From NCBI GenBank assembly GCA_947460235.1, contig CANHGK010000010.1:1-64000 (forward strand): 64,000 nt of DNA, in the 5' to 3' direction. The stretch is from Paenibacillaceae bacterium (GTDB taxonomy: Bacteria > Bacillota > Bacilli > Paenibacillales > CANHGK01). A program made the position numbers and the translations under genes. A model generated the notes under the pieces. It did not search any database. It worked only from the letters and a program-made list of their open reading frames with translations, and was not told the origin of the DNA. Shown piece by piece: positions 34,452 through 42,434 of the stretch. Each line of letters begins with the position of its first letter. The first letter of the stretch is position 1.

Positions 34452-34832
34452 ATGAAACCGTTTATCAAAGCAATGATTGTGGGTTTACTTATTTTGGTTC
34501 TTTCGGGATGTTCTTCGGAGACAACATCAACTGAATCCTCAAGTACAATCGGATCGGGGAACACAGCTGCGACAGACGCTCTTGTTGTAACGGCAAAGAA
34601 TTTTCAATTTGATCAAGCTGAATTTCATGTAAAGGCGAACAAGGCATTGAAAGTAACGCTGAAAGTGCCTGAAGGGATGCATGGTCTTTCGATACCAGAT
34701 TTGAATGTGTCCATGATGTCCGCAGGAGTAATGACGGTCGATGCGAGCAAACCAGGTACGTATGATATGATGTGTTCCGTTCCATGTGGTGAAGGTCATT
34801 TAATAATGAAATCGAAACTGGTTGTTGAGTAA
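34452..34832 (+). CDS. CuA-type cupredoxin lipoprotein
   Basis: A 126-residue lipoprotein. Start is ATG 34452 with GGAGTGG upstream. A lipobox ends at Cys 20 (LILVLSGC), then a Ser/Thr-rich linker to residue 40. The cupredoxin domain covers residues 42-126. The end reads CSVPCGEGHLIM, giving Cys 108, Cys 112, His 116 and Met 119, with His 77 upstream: the exact spacing of the CuA site of cytochrome oxidase subunit II. It lies on the outer face of the membrane and probably binds copper for electron transfer. No oxidase genes are adjacent. Confidence 0.85.
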   Translation: MKPFIKAMIVGLLILVLSGCSSETTSTESSSTIGSGNTAATDALVVTAKNFQFDQAEFHVKANKALKVTLKVPEGMHGLSIPDLNVSMMSAGVMTVDASKPGTYDMMCSVPCGEGHLIMKSKLVVE

Positions 34833-34856
34833 TGGTAGCTAAATATTAATTTGTTT

Positions 34857-34893
34857 CTGTCCAGTTGCCGTTTAGGCGCTGGGCAGTTTTTGT
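34857..34893 (+). terminator. Rho-independent terminator after the cupredoxin gene
   Basis: CTGTCCAGTTGCC pairs with GGCGCTGGGCAG around a short loop, followed by TTTTTGTTTG. Confidence 0.85.
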
Positions 34894-34935
34894 TTGTATA
34901 ATAAAAATGAAAATGAAAAGAGAGAATGTGAGCGG

Positions 34936-36073
34936 ATGAACCAACGGTTTCAAGTGCTAGATGTGCTCAGGGGATTCGCATTATTTGGAATTTTACTGAT
35001 TAATATTTCGACATTTGCTGGGGCTGCAGGGCCTCCAGGTTTCGGAGCGTTTCCATCCATTTCGGATTGGATTGGGAGTAATATTCTACTGTTTTTTGTG
35101 GAATCAAAGTTTTTTACGCTGTTTTCATTTTTGTTTGGATTAGGATTTGCCATTCAGTTACAGCGTGCAGATGTTGCTGGTTTGAATTTTGGATGGCGAT
35201 ATTTTGCTGATATATGCTATCACTGGGGTCATCTTATTCTGGATGAGGAATTTGCCGGACCGCGCGATTTTGCGCTGGGTCGCAGGATTGTTAATCATAC
35301 CAAATTTGATATTAGTTGTTGTAGTTAGTCTGTTATTTTTGGCTCGGCTGGATCACGAGATTGGAGTAACATTAGCAACAGTCGATGCTGAATTTTATAA
35401 CGCATTTCGTAATGGATCTCTCGAACGAATAGCGTTTGTCATGAATAGTGATTATTGGACGATCACGGCAGAACGCTGGACTGGATATTTAGGTGCGTTG
35501 CCGCTCTTGATTTCGCGAATTCCAAGTGTGTTAGCGATGTTTATGCTCGGATTATTCGTGGGACGACAGCGAATGGCGGAACGGATCAATGATTACATCG
35601 CACCATTGCGGTCGCTGAGACGTTGGGGGTTTATCGTGGGATTTTCATTGAGTGCGCTCATCGTGCTTGCTGTCGCGACGGTGCCACCGTTAAATGGAAT
35701 TCTCATTTTATTTTTCGATCAGTTTTTGACCGGACCAATCTTGGCAATGGCATACGCGTCAGCGAATGTGTTATGGTTTCAAAATATGAAAGGTACATGG
35801 TTGCTTTCACGATTGGCAGACGTAGGGCGGATGGCGCTCTCAAATTATTTAAGTCAGTCAATATTAATGACGTTGATTTTTTATGGATATGGTCTAGGTT
35901 ACGCGGCGGACAGTTCGTTGATCGATGGTTTTTGGGTGGCAACGCTCATTTTCTTCGGACAAATGCTGGTTAGTGCATATTGGATGAAATGGTTTGCATT
36001 TGGTCCAATGGAATGGTTGTGGCGAATGATCACATCTTGGAACATCCAGTCGTTGCTGCGGACGGCTAAATAA
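34936..36073 (+). pseudogene. DUF418 membrane protein, broken by an internal deletion/frameshift
   Basis: The first part (ATG 34936 on) reads MNQRFQVLDVLRGFALFGI and FTLFSFLFGLGFAIQLQRA, the usual DUF418 N-terminus. It runs to GLNFGWRYF at about 35206 and then leaves the family pattern, ending at 35328. A second frame picks up at about 35192 with DGDILLIYAITGVILFW and continues to 36073, matching the rest of the family (six or so membrane helices, RMALSNYLSQSIL). About 20 residues normally found between WRY and WDGDIL are missing. Both frames read through the same bases 35191-35206, so a short-repeat deletion is likely. Two separate products are possible, but loss of function is more likely. 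Confidence 0.8.
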
Positions 36074-36099
36074 TTTAGCGAATGGGACGAGGTTATGTG

Positions 36100-36459
36100 A
36101 TGGATCGAAATCGGCGAAAAGAATTGCAGGAAGCTTACAAGGAAATAAAAACGATGATGGGTGTCGTTCAAATCACCAACAAGTTAAATGGAAAAAGATT
36201 TATTGACAGCTATCCGAACTTAAAGAATAAATGGTCAACGTTGAAGATGCAATTGAATATCGGGATGTTTCCGAATCCGGGATTGCAAACGGATTGGAAA
36301 AAATCTGGGGTAGAAGCGTTTGAATTTGAAATTCTAGAAGAGAAAGAAGTCAAGGAAGATACAGATGCACGCTGGGAAATCAAACAAATGGAAAAGTATT
36401 GGCTTGAGCAAATTCAACCCTTTGGCGACAATGGATATCATAAACAAGTGAAATCGTAA
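36100..36459 (+). CDS. GIY-YIG nuclease family protein
   Basis: A 119-residue protein with ATG 36100 preferred (GAGG about 8 nt upstream); ATG 36082 is possible. MGVVQITNKLNGKRFIDSYPNLKNKW is the divergent GIY-YIG-like start, and SGVEAFEFEILEEKE with WEIKQMEKYWLEQIQPFGDNGYHK completes a small domain often annotated as GIY-YIG nuclease family in Bacillales. Whether it cuts DNA is unknown; the exact GIY and YIG triplets are not kept. Confidence 0.75.
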   Translation: MDRNRRKELQEAYKEIKTMMGVVQITNKLNGKRFIDSYPNLKNKWSTLKMQLNIGMFPNPGLQTDWKKSGVEAFEFEILEEKEVKEDTDARWEIKQMEKYWLEQIQPFGDNGYHKQVKS

Positions 36460-36475
36460 AGGAGCGAAGGTCGAT

Positions 36476-36684
36476 ATGGCTATTGAAAAAGTTTCCGAAC
36501 ATATTTGGAGTATTCGGACGTGGATGATCATTCCGGTTACCGTTTGGTTGGTCGAAGAGTCGGATGGTTTAACATTTAATGAAAGTGAATCCGTGTCCAG
36601 TGTATGCACACCCAATCGAAATACCGCATTTGAACGGTGAATTGCCGTATCCTGGCCGGCGTTCAAGCTAAACGTGAATAGGGG
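36476..36684 (+). pseudogene. MBL-fold hydrolase remnant
   Basis: AAGGAG and ATG 36476 start MAIEKVSEHIWSIRTWMIIP and VTVWLVEESDGLT, a metallo-beta-lactamase-fold N-terminus. The frame then ends at 36640. In another frame the bases around 36595-36666 read PVYAHPIEIPHLNGELPYPG, the C-terminal part of the same family. The HxHxDH metal site and about 80 or more residues between them are gone. So this is a decayed gene with a large internal deletion, next to another decayed gene. Confidence 0.7.
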
Positions 36685-36765
36685 TTTTCAAAAAAGTATA
36701 AATTGCTGCAACTTTTCTTGAGTTTCATCCGTTTATAGAATCAAATGACTTGGAGGCTGACACTT

Positions 36766-37785
36766 ATGAAACATTTGAAAACAACAATGACACGCACAAT
36801 GGCACTTGCTTTATTGGTATTTTTGGCACTAACGATTCAATCTACAGCATTTGCAGAAGAGACATCCCCATCGGCGGCAACTGCCGAAGTAGTGATTGAT
36901 TCACCATCACCAACCGTATTTACGACACCAACTCCAGAAGAGCAAATTGCTTCGTTACAAGCTGGAATCGAAAAATACAAGTCACGTCTTGCGGAAGGCA
37001 ATGTAACGCCAGAAGAAATCAGTAACTTAAATGATACGATTAAACAGTTGGAGCAGTTGCTTGCGACCTATTTACAACCAATGCCAACACCAGAAATTAT
37101 GGTCGATCCCATTGCGATCCCATTCCCGTGCTTAGGTGCATATCTCGATGCAAATGGGCAAGTGAAAAATGCATGTTCACTTACTGGCGGAGAGATCGGC
37201 GGAGGTAGTGCAGGAAGTGAAGGGGTTGCACCCTGTGCAGTGGATTCGACGGCTACAACCGCGAATTCAGAAGTGCAATCGCAAGAAATGAGCGACACAA
37301 AATTAACGGCTTGTTTGAATGGGGTCACATTAGAAGATCAATCTGGTCAAATATATTATGCGCTTGGAGCAACCGCTGATGGCGATGGTAAAGTATACAA
37401 AATGGCGACATTACTTCGGGAGGCAGCACCAAATGTTTCTGTGAAACAAGTGCTGGCGTTCAGCGGTAAACATGTTTCGATTAATGGGTCTGCATTAAAT
37501 TTAGGGAATTTGAAACCGATTGTTAAAAAGGGTTCTACGTTACTTCCGGCTCGCAAATTATTGGAGTCCATGGGGCTCGCGGTAGCTTGGAATGCCCAAA
37601 AGAAAACGTTGACGGCTTCAAAGAAGGGTTATACATTGGAATTGAAGCAATATTCAAAGTCAGTTAAAGTAAACGGAAAATCGGTAAAACGGATGCCGGT
37701 TGCGCTAACCAAAGTAAAAGGCACATGGTTTGTTCCTGCAGCATATATTGCGTCTGAACTTGGTGCGGACGTGCAACGAGGATAA
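36766..37785 (+). CDS. Secreted copper-amine-oxidase-N (stalk) domain protein
   Basis: A 339-residue secreted protein. The start is ATG 36766, with GGAGG 10 nt upstream. A signal peptide (residues 1-31, ending STAFAEE) is followed by a Pro/Thr/Ser-rich linker and a helical stretch (EEQIASLQAGIEKYKSRLAE). The C-terminal 100 residues match the copper amine oxidase N-terminal 'stalk' domain: LKPIVKKGSTLLPARKLLESMGLAVAWN then KGTWFVPAAYIASELGADV. The middle has four Cys that may form disulfides. Stalk domains are common on Bacillales surface proteins. A precise role is unknown. Confidence 0.8.
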   Translation: MKHLKTTMTRTMALALLVFLALTIQSTAFAEETSPSAATAEVVIDSPSPTVFTTPTPEEQIASLQAGIEKYKSRLAEGNVTPEEISNLNDTIKQLEQLLATYLQPMPTPEIMVDPIAIPFPCLGAYLDANGQVKNACSLTGGEIGGGSAGSEGVAPCAVDSTATTANSEVQSQEMSDTKLTACLNGVTLEDQSGQIYYALGATADGDGKVYKMATLLREAAPNVSVKQVLAFSGKHVSINGSALNLGNLKPIVKKGSTLLPARKLLESMGLAVAWNAQKKTLTASKKGYTLELKQYSKSVKVNGKSVKRMPVALTKVKGTWFVPAAYIASELGADVQRG

Positions 37786-37796
37786 GGCATATCAAC

Positions 37797-37852
37797 AAAA
37801 ATAGCTGGCAGAATCGTCTTGTTGAAGACGTAATCTGTCAGCTATTTTTTAT
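37797..37852. terminator. Bidirectional terminator
   Basis: AAAATAGCTGGCAGA pairs with TCTGTCAGCTATTTT with one mismatch, with an inner CGTCTT/AAGACG stem, followed by T on the right and preceded by A on the left. It serves both convergent genes. Confidence 0.9.
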
Positions 37853-37856
37853 ATAA

Positions 37857-39002
37857 TTATTGGTTTATATCACCTAAGGGGATCGTGTGGATATCAGAAC
37901 TTCGCTGAGTTTTCCACCAAATAGGATATGATTTATTGGATTCATTTGCGCGTACAACTTCTCCGATCATCGGCGTGATCACTCGAAGATTTTTTCCTTC
38001 GGCTGCCTTTACAACTCGTTCAATTGGATCGAACCAACTGTGAATCGAAAGTGTAAATGCGCCCCAATGAATCGGCAATATCGATGTTGCCCGTATATCG
38101 ATTGAGGCTTGAACGGTTTCTTCTGGTAACATATGAATTGCTTTCCACAGTTCGTGGTATTGACCGCACTCCATAAACGCCCAATCAAATGGACCGTATT
38201 TTTCTCCAATTTCTTTAAAATGTGGACTATATCCACTGTCCCCGCTGAAATAGAGACGAGACGTAGCATCTTTCAAAATCCATGAGCACCAAAGTGTAGC
38301 ATTCCTGTCGTTAATGGTACGTCCTGAAAAGTGTCTTGCCGGAGCGCTGACGATTTGAAGTCCTTCCCATTCGAATTCATCCCACCAGTCATGTTCACTA
38401 ATCACGTTCGCATCAATTCCCCATCGCTGTAGATGCGCACTTACACCAAGTGGAACGAAAAAATGCTTCACCTTATTTTTTAAGCGCTGAATCGATCCGA
38501 AATCGAGATGATCATAGTGGTCATGCGATAAAAATACGGCGTCAATAATCGACAATTCCTCAATATTTAACGGTGTTTTGCCGCTATATCGATTGCCGCC
38601 TAACCACGGAAATGGGGACAGAGTATTTCCGAACATCGGGTCTAATAAGATCAATTTTCCGCGCCAATTCATCATTAAAGCGGAATGGCCGAACCAAACA
38701 AAAGATATTTCGTTAGGTTTGGTTAGTTGGTCCGTATGAAACGAAGCTGTGGGTAACGGGTGTTTCGGTCTTCGTGCTGCACCTCCAACCATAAACTGCC
38801 ATAAAACACCCATCATGGCGACGAATGGAATATGCATATTGGTTTCGATCTGATTTTCAAAGCGACCATTTTTGTAGATAGATTGCTTCGCAGCTTTATC
38901 CAATACAGATGGGTTATTTTTGGCGCCAAGTGGACGATAAAAACGAATTACTAACAGCGCGAACGCGATGAGGATTCCGAGTACCCAAAATAATGTCGTC
39001 AT
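37857..39002 (-). CDS. MBL-fold metal-dependent hydrolase, membrane-anchored
   Basis: Start taken at 39002, where GAAGGAGG precedes the ATG. The protein has 381 residues. Residues 3-22 are a hydrophobic anchor (LFWVLGILIAFALLVI). FVWFGHSALMM and LLDPMFG, then AVFLSHDHYDHLD (the HxHxDH metal site near residue 180), SAPARHFSGR and LYFSGDSGY are typical of the NAPE-PLD/UlaG-like branch; LPIHWGAF ends the core. It probably hydrolyses a phosphodiester or lactone. Substrate unknown. Confidence 0.88.
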   Translation of the reverse strand: MTTLFWVLGILIAFALLVIRFYRPLGAKNNPSVLDKAAKQSIYKNGRFENQIETNMHIPFVAMMGVLWQFMVGGAARRPKHPLPTASFHTDQLTKPNEISFVWFGHSALMMNWRGKLILLDPMFGNTLSPFPWLGGNRYSGKTPLNIEELSIIDAVFLSHDHYDHLDFGSIQRLKNKVKHFFVPLGVSAHLQRWGIDANVISEHDWWDEFEWEGLQIVSAPARHFSGRTINDRNATLWCSWILKDATSRLYFSGDSGYSPHFKEIGEKYGPFDWAFMECGQYHELWKAIHMLPEETVQASIDIRATSILPIHWGAFTLSIHSWFDPIERVVKAAEGKNLRVITPMIGEVVRANESNKSYPIWWKTQRSSDIHTIPLGDINQ

Positions 39003-39056
39003 GATCTTGCCTCCTTCACAATAGCTACAGAATAAGCGTATCATATCCTTTTCAAA

Positions 39057-39086
39057 TTGACACGGCTTCAAAAAAGGAATTATATT
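39057..39086 (+). promoter_or_regulatory. Sigma-A promoter of the GT1 glycosyltransferase gene
   Basis: TTGACA at 39057-39062, 18 bases, TATATT at 39081-39086, 40 bases before the ATG. Confidence 0.7.
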
Positions 39087-39126
39087 CATTTGTGAACTAG
39101 GTTCAATAGTTGAGGGGGTTATTGAG

Positions 39127-40395
39127 ATGACCATAACGATTTTAGCAGTTGGAACGCGAGGCGATACAGAACCGTATGTTGCACTTGGTGTAGCCTTGCA
39201 ACAAATCGGGTATCGTATCCGATTGGCAAGTTTTGAGAATTATCGCGCATACGTTGAAAGTTATGGGCTCGAGTTTTTCCCCGTTAAAGGTGATGTGACG
39301 CAGGTATTGAATACATCGGTTGCGAAACATGCGAGAAATGCAGACAACCCATTGAAAGTGTTGCTCAGTTTTCGTGAAATGAAAAAACTGGTATACGATG
39401 CACAATTTGATTTGTATGACGCGTGTACTGATGCGGAAGCAATTATTTATCATCCGGGGGCAATGATCGGACATTATTTGGCCAAAAAGTTTGGTGTGCC
39501 TGGTATTTTGGCAACACCATTTCCAATGAAACCGACACGTGATTATCCTGCGTTGATTTTTTATAAGGGGCCGAGAATGGGCGGCTGGTGGAATGAGTTT
39601 ACCCATCGTTTGTTTGAAAAAATCATGTGGTCAATGTCTTCAGGACCAATCATCCAATTTTGGAAAGCAAAATTCGGCAGTGAACCGATTGTTTTTCATA
39701 ATCCGTTTTTGTATCAGCAACAAGCGGAAATGCCGACGATTATTTCTTGTAGTTCGTCAATATTTCCTCGATCACCGAAATGGAACGACGCCGTGCATCA
39801 ACTCGGATATTGGTTTTTAGATGAAGATCCGAACTGGCAACCACCAGAAGAACTAAACATATTCTTAAAAAATGGGCCGGCACCTGTGTATGTTGGGTTC
39901 GGAAGTGTCGGTGATCCAACCGAAGCGGTTCAAACGACGAAGTTGATCATCAACGCACTTCAATTGGCCGGACAGCGTGGTGTAATTGCCACGGGGTGGG
40001 CTGGTTTGCAAGAGTCGATAGCAGTCCCTGAGGGGATTTATTTGCTTGACCATATTCCGCATGCATGGTTATTTCCGCGTATGGCGGTTGTTGTACATCA
40101 CGGCGGTGCAGGAACATCCGCAGCAGGCTTTCGAGCGGGGATCCCGTGTGTAATCATTCCGCATGCCAATGATCAGTTTGCATGGGCAAAACGTGCGGAG
40201 GAGCTTGGTGTGGCAGGACCTTCGATACCGCGCAAACGACTTCGAGCAACCAAACTTGCTGCATCTATTCAAGCAGCACTTCATCCAACCGTTGTTTCGG
40301 CCGCTGCAAAACTTGGAGAACAAATTCGCCGCGAAAACGGTGCAGTATTTGCTGCGGAAATCATCCAACGGACATTGCGGAACAACTATTTGTAA
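39127..40395 (+). CDS. GT1 family (UGT/MGT-like) glycosyltransferase
   Basis: A 422-residue GT-B fold enzyme. ITILAVGTRGDTEPYVALGVALQQIGY is the N-terminal domain start, as in sterol and macrolide glucosyltransferases. PVYVGFGSVGD begins the C-terminal domain and VVVHHGGAGTSAAGFRAGIP, with PHANDQFAWA, is the nucleotide-sugar site. It adds a sugar from a UDP- or TDP-sugar to a small hydrophobic acceptor. GGGGG stands 8-12 nt before the ATG. It is divergent from the MBL-fold gene and shares no visible pathway with it. Confidence 0.9.
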   Translation: MTITILAVGTRGDTEPYVALGVALQQIGYRIRLASFENYRAYVESYGLEFFPVKGDVTQVLNTSVAKHARNADNPLKVLLSFREMKKLVYDAQFDLYDACTDAEAIIYHPGAMIGHYLAKKFGVPGILATPFPMKPTRDYPALIFYKGPRMGGWWNEFTHRLFEKIMWSMSSGPIIQFWKAKFGSEPIVFHNPFLYQQQAEMPTIISCSSSIFPRSPKWNDAVHQLGYWFLDEDPNWQPPEELNIFLKNGPAPVYVGFGSVGDPTEAVQTTKLIINALQLAGQRGVIATGWAGLQESIAVPEGIYLLDHIPHAWLFPRMAVVVHHGGAGTSAAGFRAGIPCVIIPHANDQFAWAKRAEELGVAGPSIPRKRLRATKLAASIQAALHPTVVSAAAKLGEQIRRENGAVFAAEIIQRTLRNNYL

Positions 40396-40610
40396 CGCAT
40401 GGTGTTGCAACATCCTCGGCAGCTACTTCGTCAATTTTTTTCGAATGCCATTGGGAGTTTGTGTGGAAACAATCTGTCGCAAGTACTGATGGATATTTGA
40501 ATCAAGCATTTACACCTGCGTTTGTTGTTGCACAAATCCATGGGTTATTTTTCGAAAATGAGTTTGCGCATTGAGCTGGCCAATTAATATGCGATTGCGG
40601 AGGGATAAAG
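40396..40610. other. Interval with no supported gene
   Basis: These 215 bases hold short open frames in more than one reading frame but none with a ribosome site and a recognisable product. One frame ends at 40574 with ENEFAH. It may be a worn gene end. Confidence 0.4.
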
Positions 40611-41285
40611 ATGCCGGGAATTTTCAAAAATGATTGGTCCGATGTGATCGTTTCTGAACTAGAAAAAGAATATTTTGATGCATTGAACGTATTTTTAAAT
40701 GCGGAATACATGGAACAAAAGATTTTTCCGAGCAGAGAAGATATTTTTAATGCATTTCATCTTACGGCGTTTCGTGACGTGAAAGTCGTCATTCTTGGAC
40801 AAGATCCATATCATGGTGAGGGACAGGCGCATGGTTTGTGTTTTAGCGTTCAGCTTGGGATTAAGCCGCCGCCGTCGCTCGTGAATATTTTTAAAGAATT
40901 ACGTGAGGATGTTGGCGTGAATGTGTCAGGTCATGGCAACTTGGAATCGTGGGCAAAGCAAGGTGTATTTTTGCTGAACACAACATTGACGGTCCGGTCT
41001 GCGCAACCATTGTCACATCAAGGGCGTGGTTGGGAAATATTTACGGATCGAGTGATCGATGCTCTGGGTAATCGCGAACAACCGACGGTATTTATCTTAT
41101 GGGGGAGTCATGCGCAAAAGAAACGCAAAATGATCGATGAAACGAAGCATTACGTGATTGCATCCCCGCACCCGAGTCCGCTGTCATCGTATCGAGGTTT
41201 TTTTGGGAGCAAACCATTTTCGAGAGCGAATGAGTTTTTGCAGTCGAAAGGGCTCAAAGAGGTCGATTGGACGTTGGGGCTTTAA
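40611..41285 (+). CDS. ung: Uracil-DNA glycosylase
   Basis: A 224-residue family 1 uracil-DNA glycosylase. VVILGQDPYHGEGQAHGLCFS holds the catalytic Asp and the uracil pocket; LLNTTLTVR and SHQGRGWEIFTD follow. ASPHPSPLSSYRGFFGSKPFSRAN is the DNA-intercalation loop. It removes uracil from DNA at the start of base excision repair. GGAGGG precedes the ATG. The length is usual. Confidence 0.97.
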   Translation: MPGIFKNDWSDVIVSELEKEYFDALNVFLNAEYMEQKIFPSREDIFNAFHLTAFRDVKVVILGQDPYHGEGQAHGLCFSVQLGIKPPPSLVNIFKELREDVGVNVSGHGNLESWAKQGVFLLNTTLTVRSAQPLSHQGRGWEIFTDRVIDALGNREQPTVFILWGSHAQKKRKMIDETKHYVIASPHPSPLSSYRGFFGSKPFSRANEFLQSKGLKEVDWTLGL

Positions 41286-41389
41286 TTTTCAAAAATCTTT
41301 TTTTCTTTCCCCCCTCAAAAAATGAAAGCGCCTCCGAATAGTTTAGTCATCGAAATAAACTTTCAAATTTTGAATGGGGGAATTTAAGA

Positions 41390-42295
41390 ATGAAACAATT
41401 ATTCAAAGTGATTTCAGTGGCATTGATCGTAGCACAAGTGGTTGGCGGAGCATCAATGGCAATGGCAGCGAGCTCGAATTCAGGTGTTGTGAAAGGTTCC
41501 AAAGTAGCAGATAAAAAAGCAGCATTGAAAGCGAAGCAAGATGCCATTAAAAAAGCGATCGCGGCGTACATAGCGGCATCGAAAAACAATAAATCGAAAG
41601 TTGCACTTAGCAGTTTGAAGGCGCAACTTGCAAGCGTCGGCGTACGTGTTGTTGATACTCCTGCACCAGATTCATCGGCAACACCGGAACCAACTTCGAC
41701 GCCAGATGCATCAGTTACACCGGAACCAACTTCGACTTCGACAACTGCACCATCGGAAACACCAGTACCAACAGCAACTGTGGCACCATCAACAACACCA
41801 GCACCAACGGCAACTGTTGCACCAACGGCAACTGTTGCACCAACGGCAACTGTTGCACCTTCTGTGAAACCAGTTCCAACATCTTCACCATTCGTTCCTT
41901 GCATGGGTAAACCACATCATGAAGATGCAGATGATGATGGTGATGACGATCAAGATGGTGATGCGGAAAAACCGAAACCAAGTATAGTTCCTGCGGCAAG
42001 CACTGCACCATCCCAACCGGTTTGTGAGAAAAAGCCACATGGTCAAGAGCCAAAAGATCAAAAAGATGGTAAACATTGCGACAAGCAACAACCGAAACAC
42101 GAAAAGGGTCAACGTAATGAACACGAACAACAAAATGGACAACGTCCAGGCGATCTAACGCCTGAACAACCGCCGGTTCAACCAACCGTTAAAACACAAG
42201 TGACGAAGGATCTTAAGATTGAAAAAACAGATCGCGAACAAGGTCCGCAAAAGCAAAAGGAACAACGTGGATCGACAGGTCGCCCTCGTCATTAA
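41390..42295 (+). CDS. Secreted Pro/Thr-rich, highly charged low-complexity protein
   Basis: A 301-residue secreted protein. Signal peptide 1-27 (MKQLFKVISVALIVAQVVGG, cleavage after AMA). Residues 35-85 are a Lys/Ala helix. Residues 88-170 are a Pro/Thr/Ala linker with PTATVA units; three perfect 18-bp DNA copies lie at 41801-41854. The C-terminal half has an Asp-rich run (EDADDDGDDDQDGDAE) and then a Gln/Lys/His-rich tail. No enzyme motif. It may be a surface linker or a metal-binding protein, but this is a guess. GGGGG precedes the ATG. Confidence 0.7.
   Translation: MKQLFKVISVALIVAQVVGGASMAMAASSNSGVVKGSKVADKKAALKAKQDAIKKAIAAYIAASKNNKSKVALSSLKAQLASVGVRVVDTPAPDSSATPEPTSTPDASVTPEPTSTSTTAPSETPVPTATVAPSTTPAPTATVAPTATVAPTATVAPSVKPVPTSSPFVPCMGKPHHEDADDDGDDDQDGDAEKPKPSIVPAASTAPSQPVCEKKPHGQEPKDQKDGKHCDKQQPKHEKGQRNEHEQQNGQRPGDLTPEQPPVQPTVKTQVTKDLKIEKTDREQGPQKQKEQRGSTGRPRH
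41801..41854. repeat. Three perfect tandem copies of an 18-bp unit
   Basis: GCACCAACGGCAACTGTT occurs at 41801-41818, 41819-41836 and 41837-41854 without mismatch. It encodes A-P-T-A-T-V units and could vary in copy number by slippage without a frameshift. Confidence 0.85.
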
Positions 42296-42316
42296 TTGAA
42301 TAAATGATCGTAACGA

Positions 42317-42348
42317 AGAGTCGGGTTATAGAAATCCGACTCTTTTTT
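42317..42348 (+). terminator. Rho-independent terminator
   Basis: AGAGTCGG at 42317-42324 pairs with CCGACTCT at 42336-42343, followed by T. Confidence 0.9.
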
Positions 42349-42367
42349 GATTTAAAAATAGATTCAA

Positions 42368-42396
42368 TCGACATTTGGACAGGCGATTGGTATAAT
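42368..42396 (+). promoter_or_regulatory. Sigma-A promoter of the HSP90-family gene
   Basis: TCGACA at 42368-42373, 17 bases, TATAAT at 42391-42396, 38 bases before the ATG. One mismatch in the -35 and none in the -10. No CIRCE-like repeat was seen. Confidence 0.75.
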
Positions 42397-42434
42397 TTTT
42401 GCAAACGTTTTTAATTTAAAGGGGCGTTACAACC

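Noticed and set aside
41801-41854. CRISPR-like array
   Set aside because: The copies are directly abutting with no spacers and are in frame in a Pro/Thr linker.
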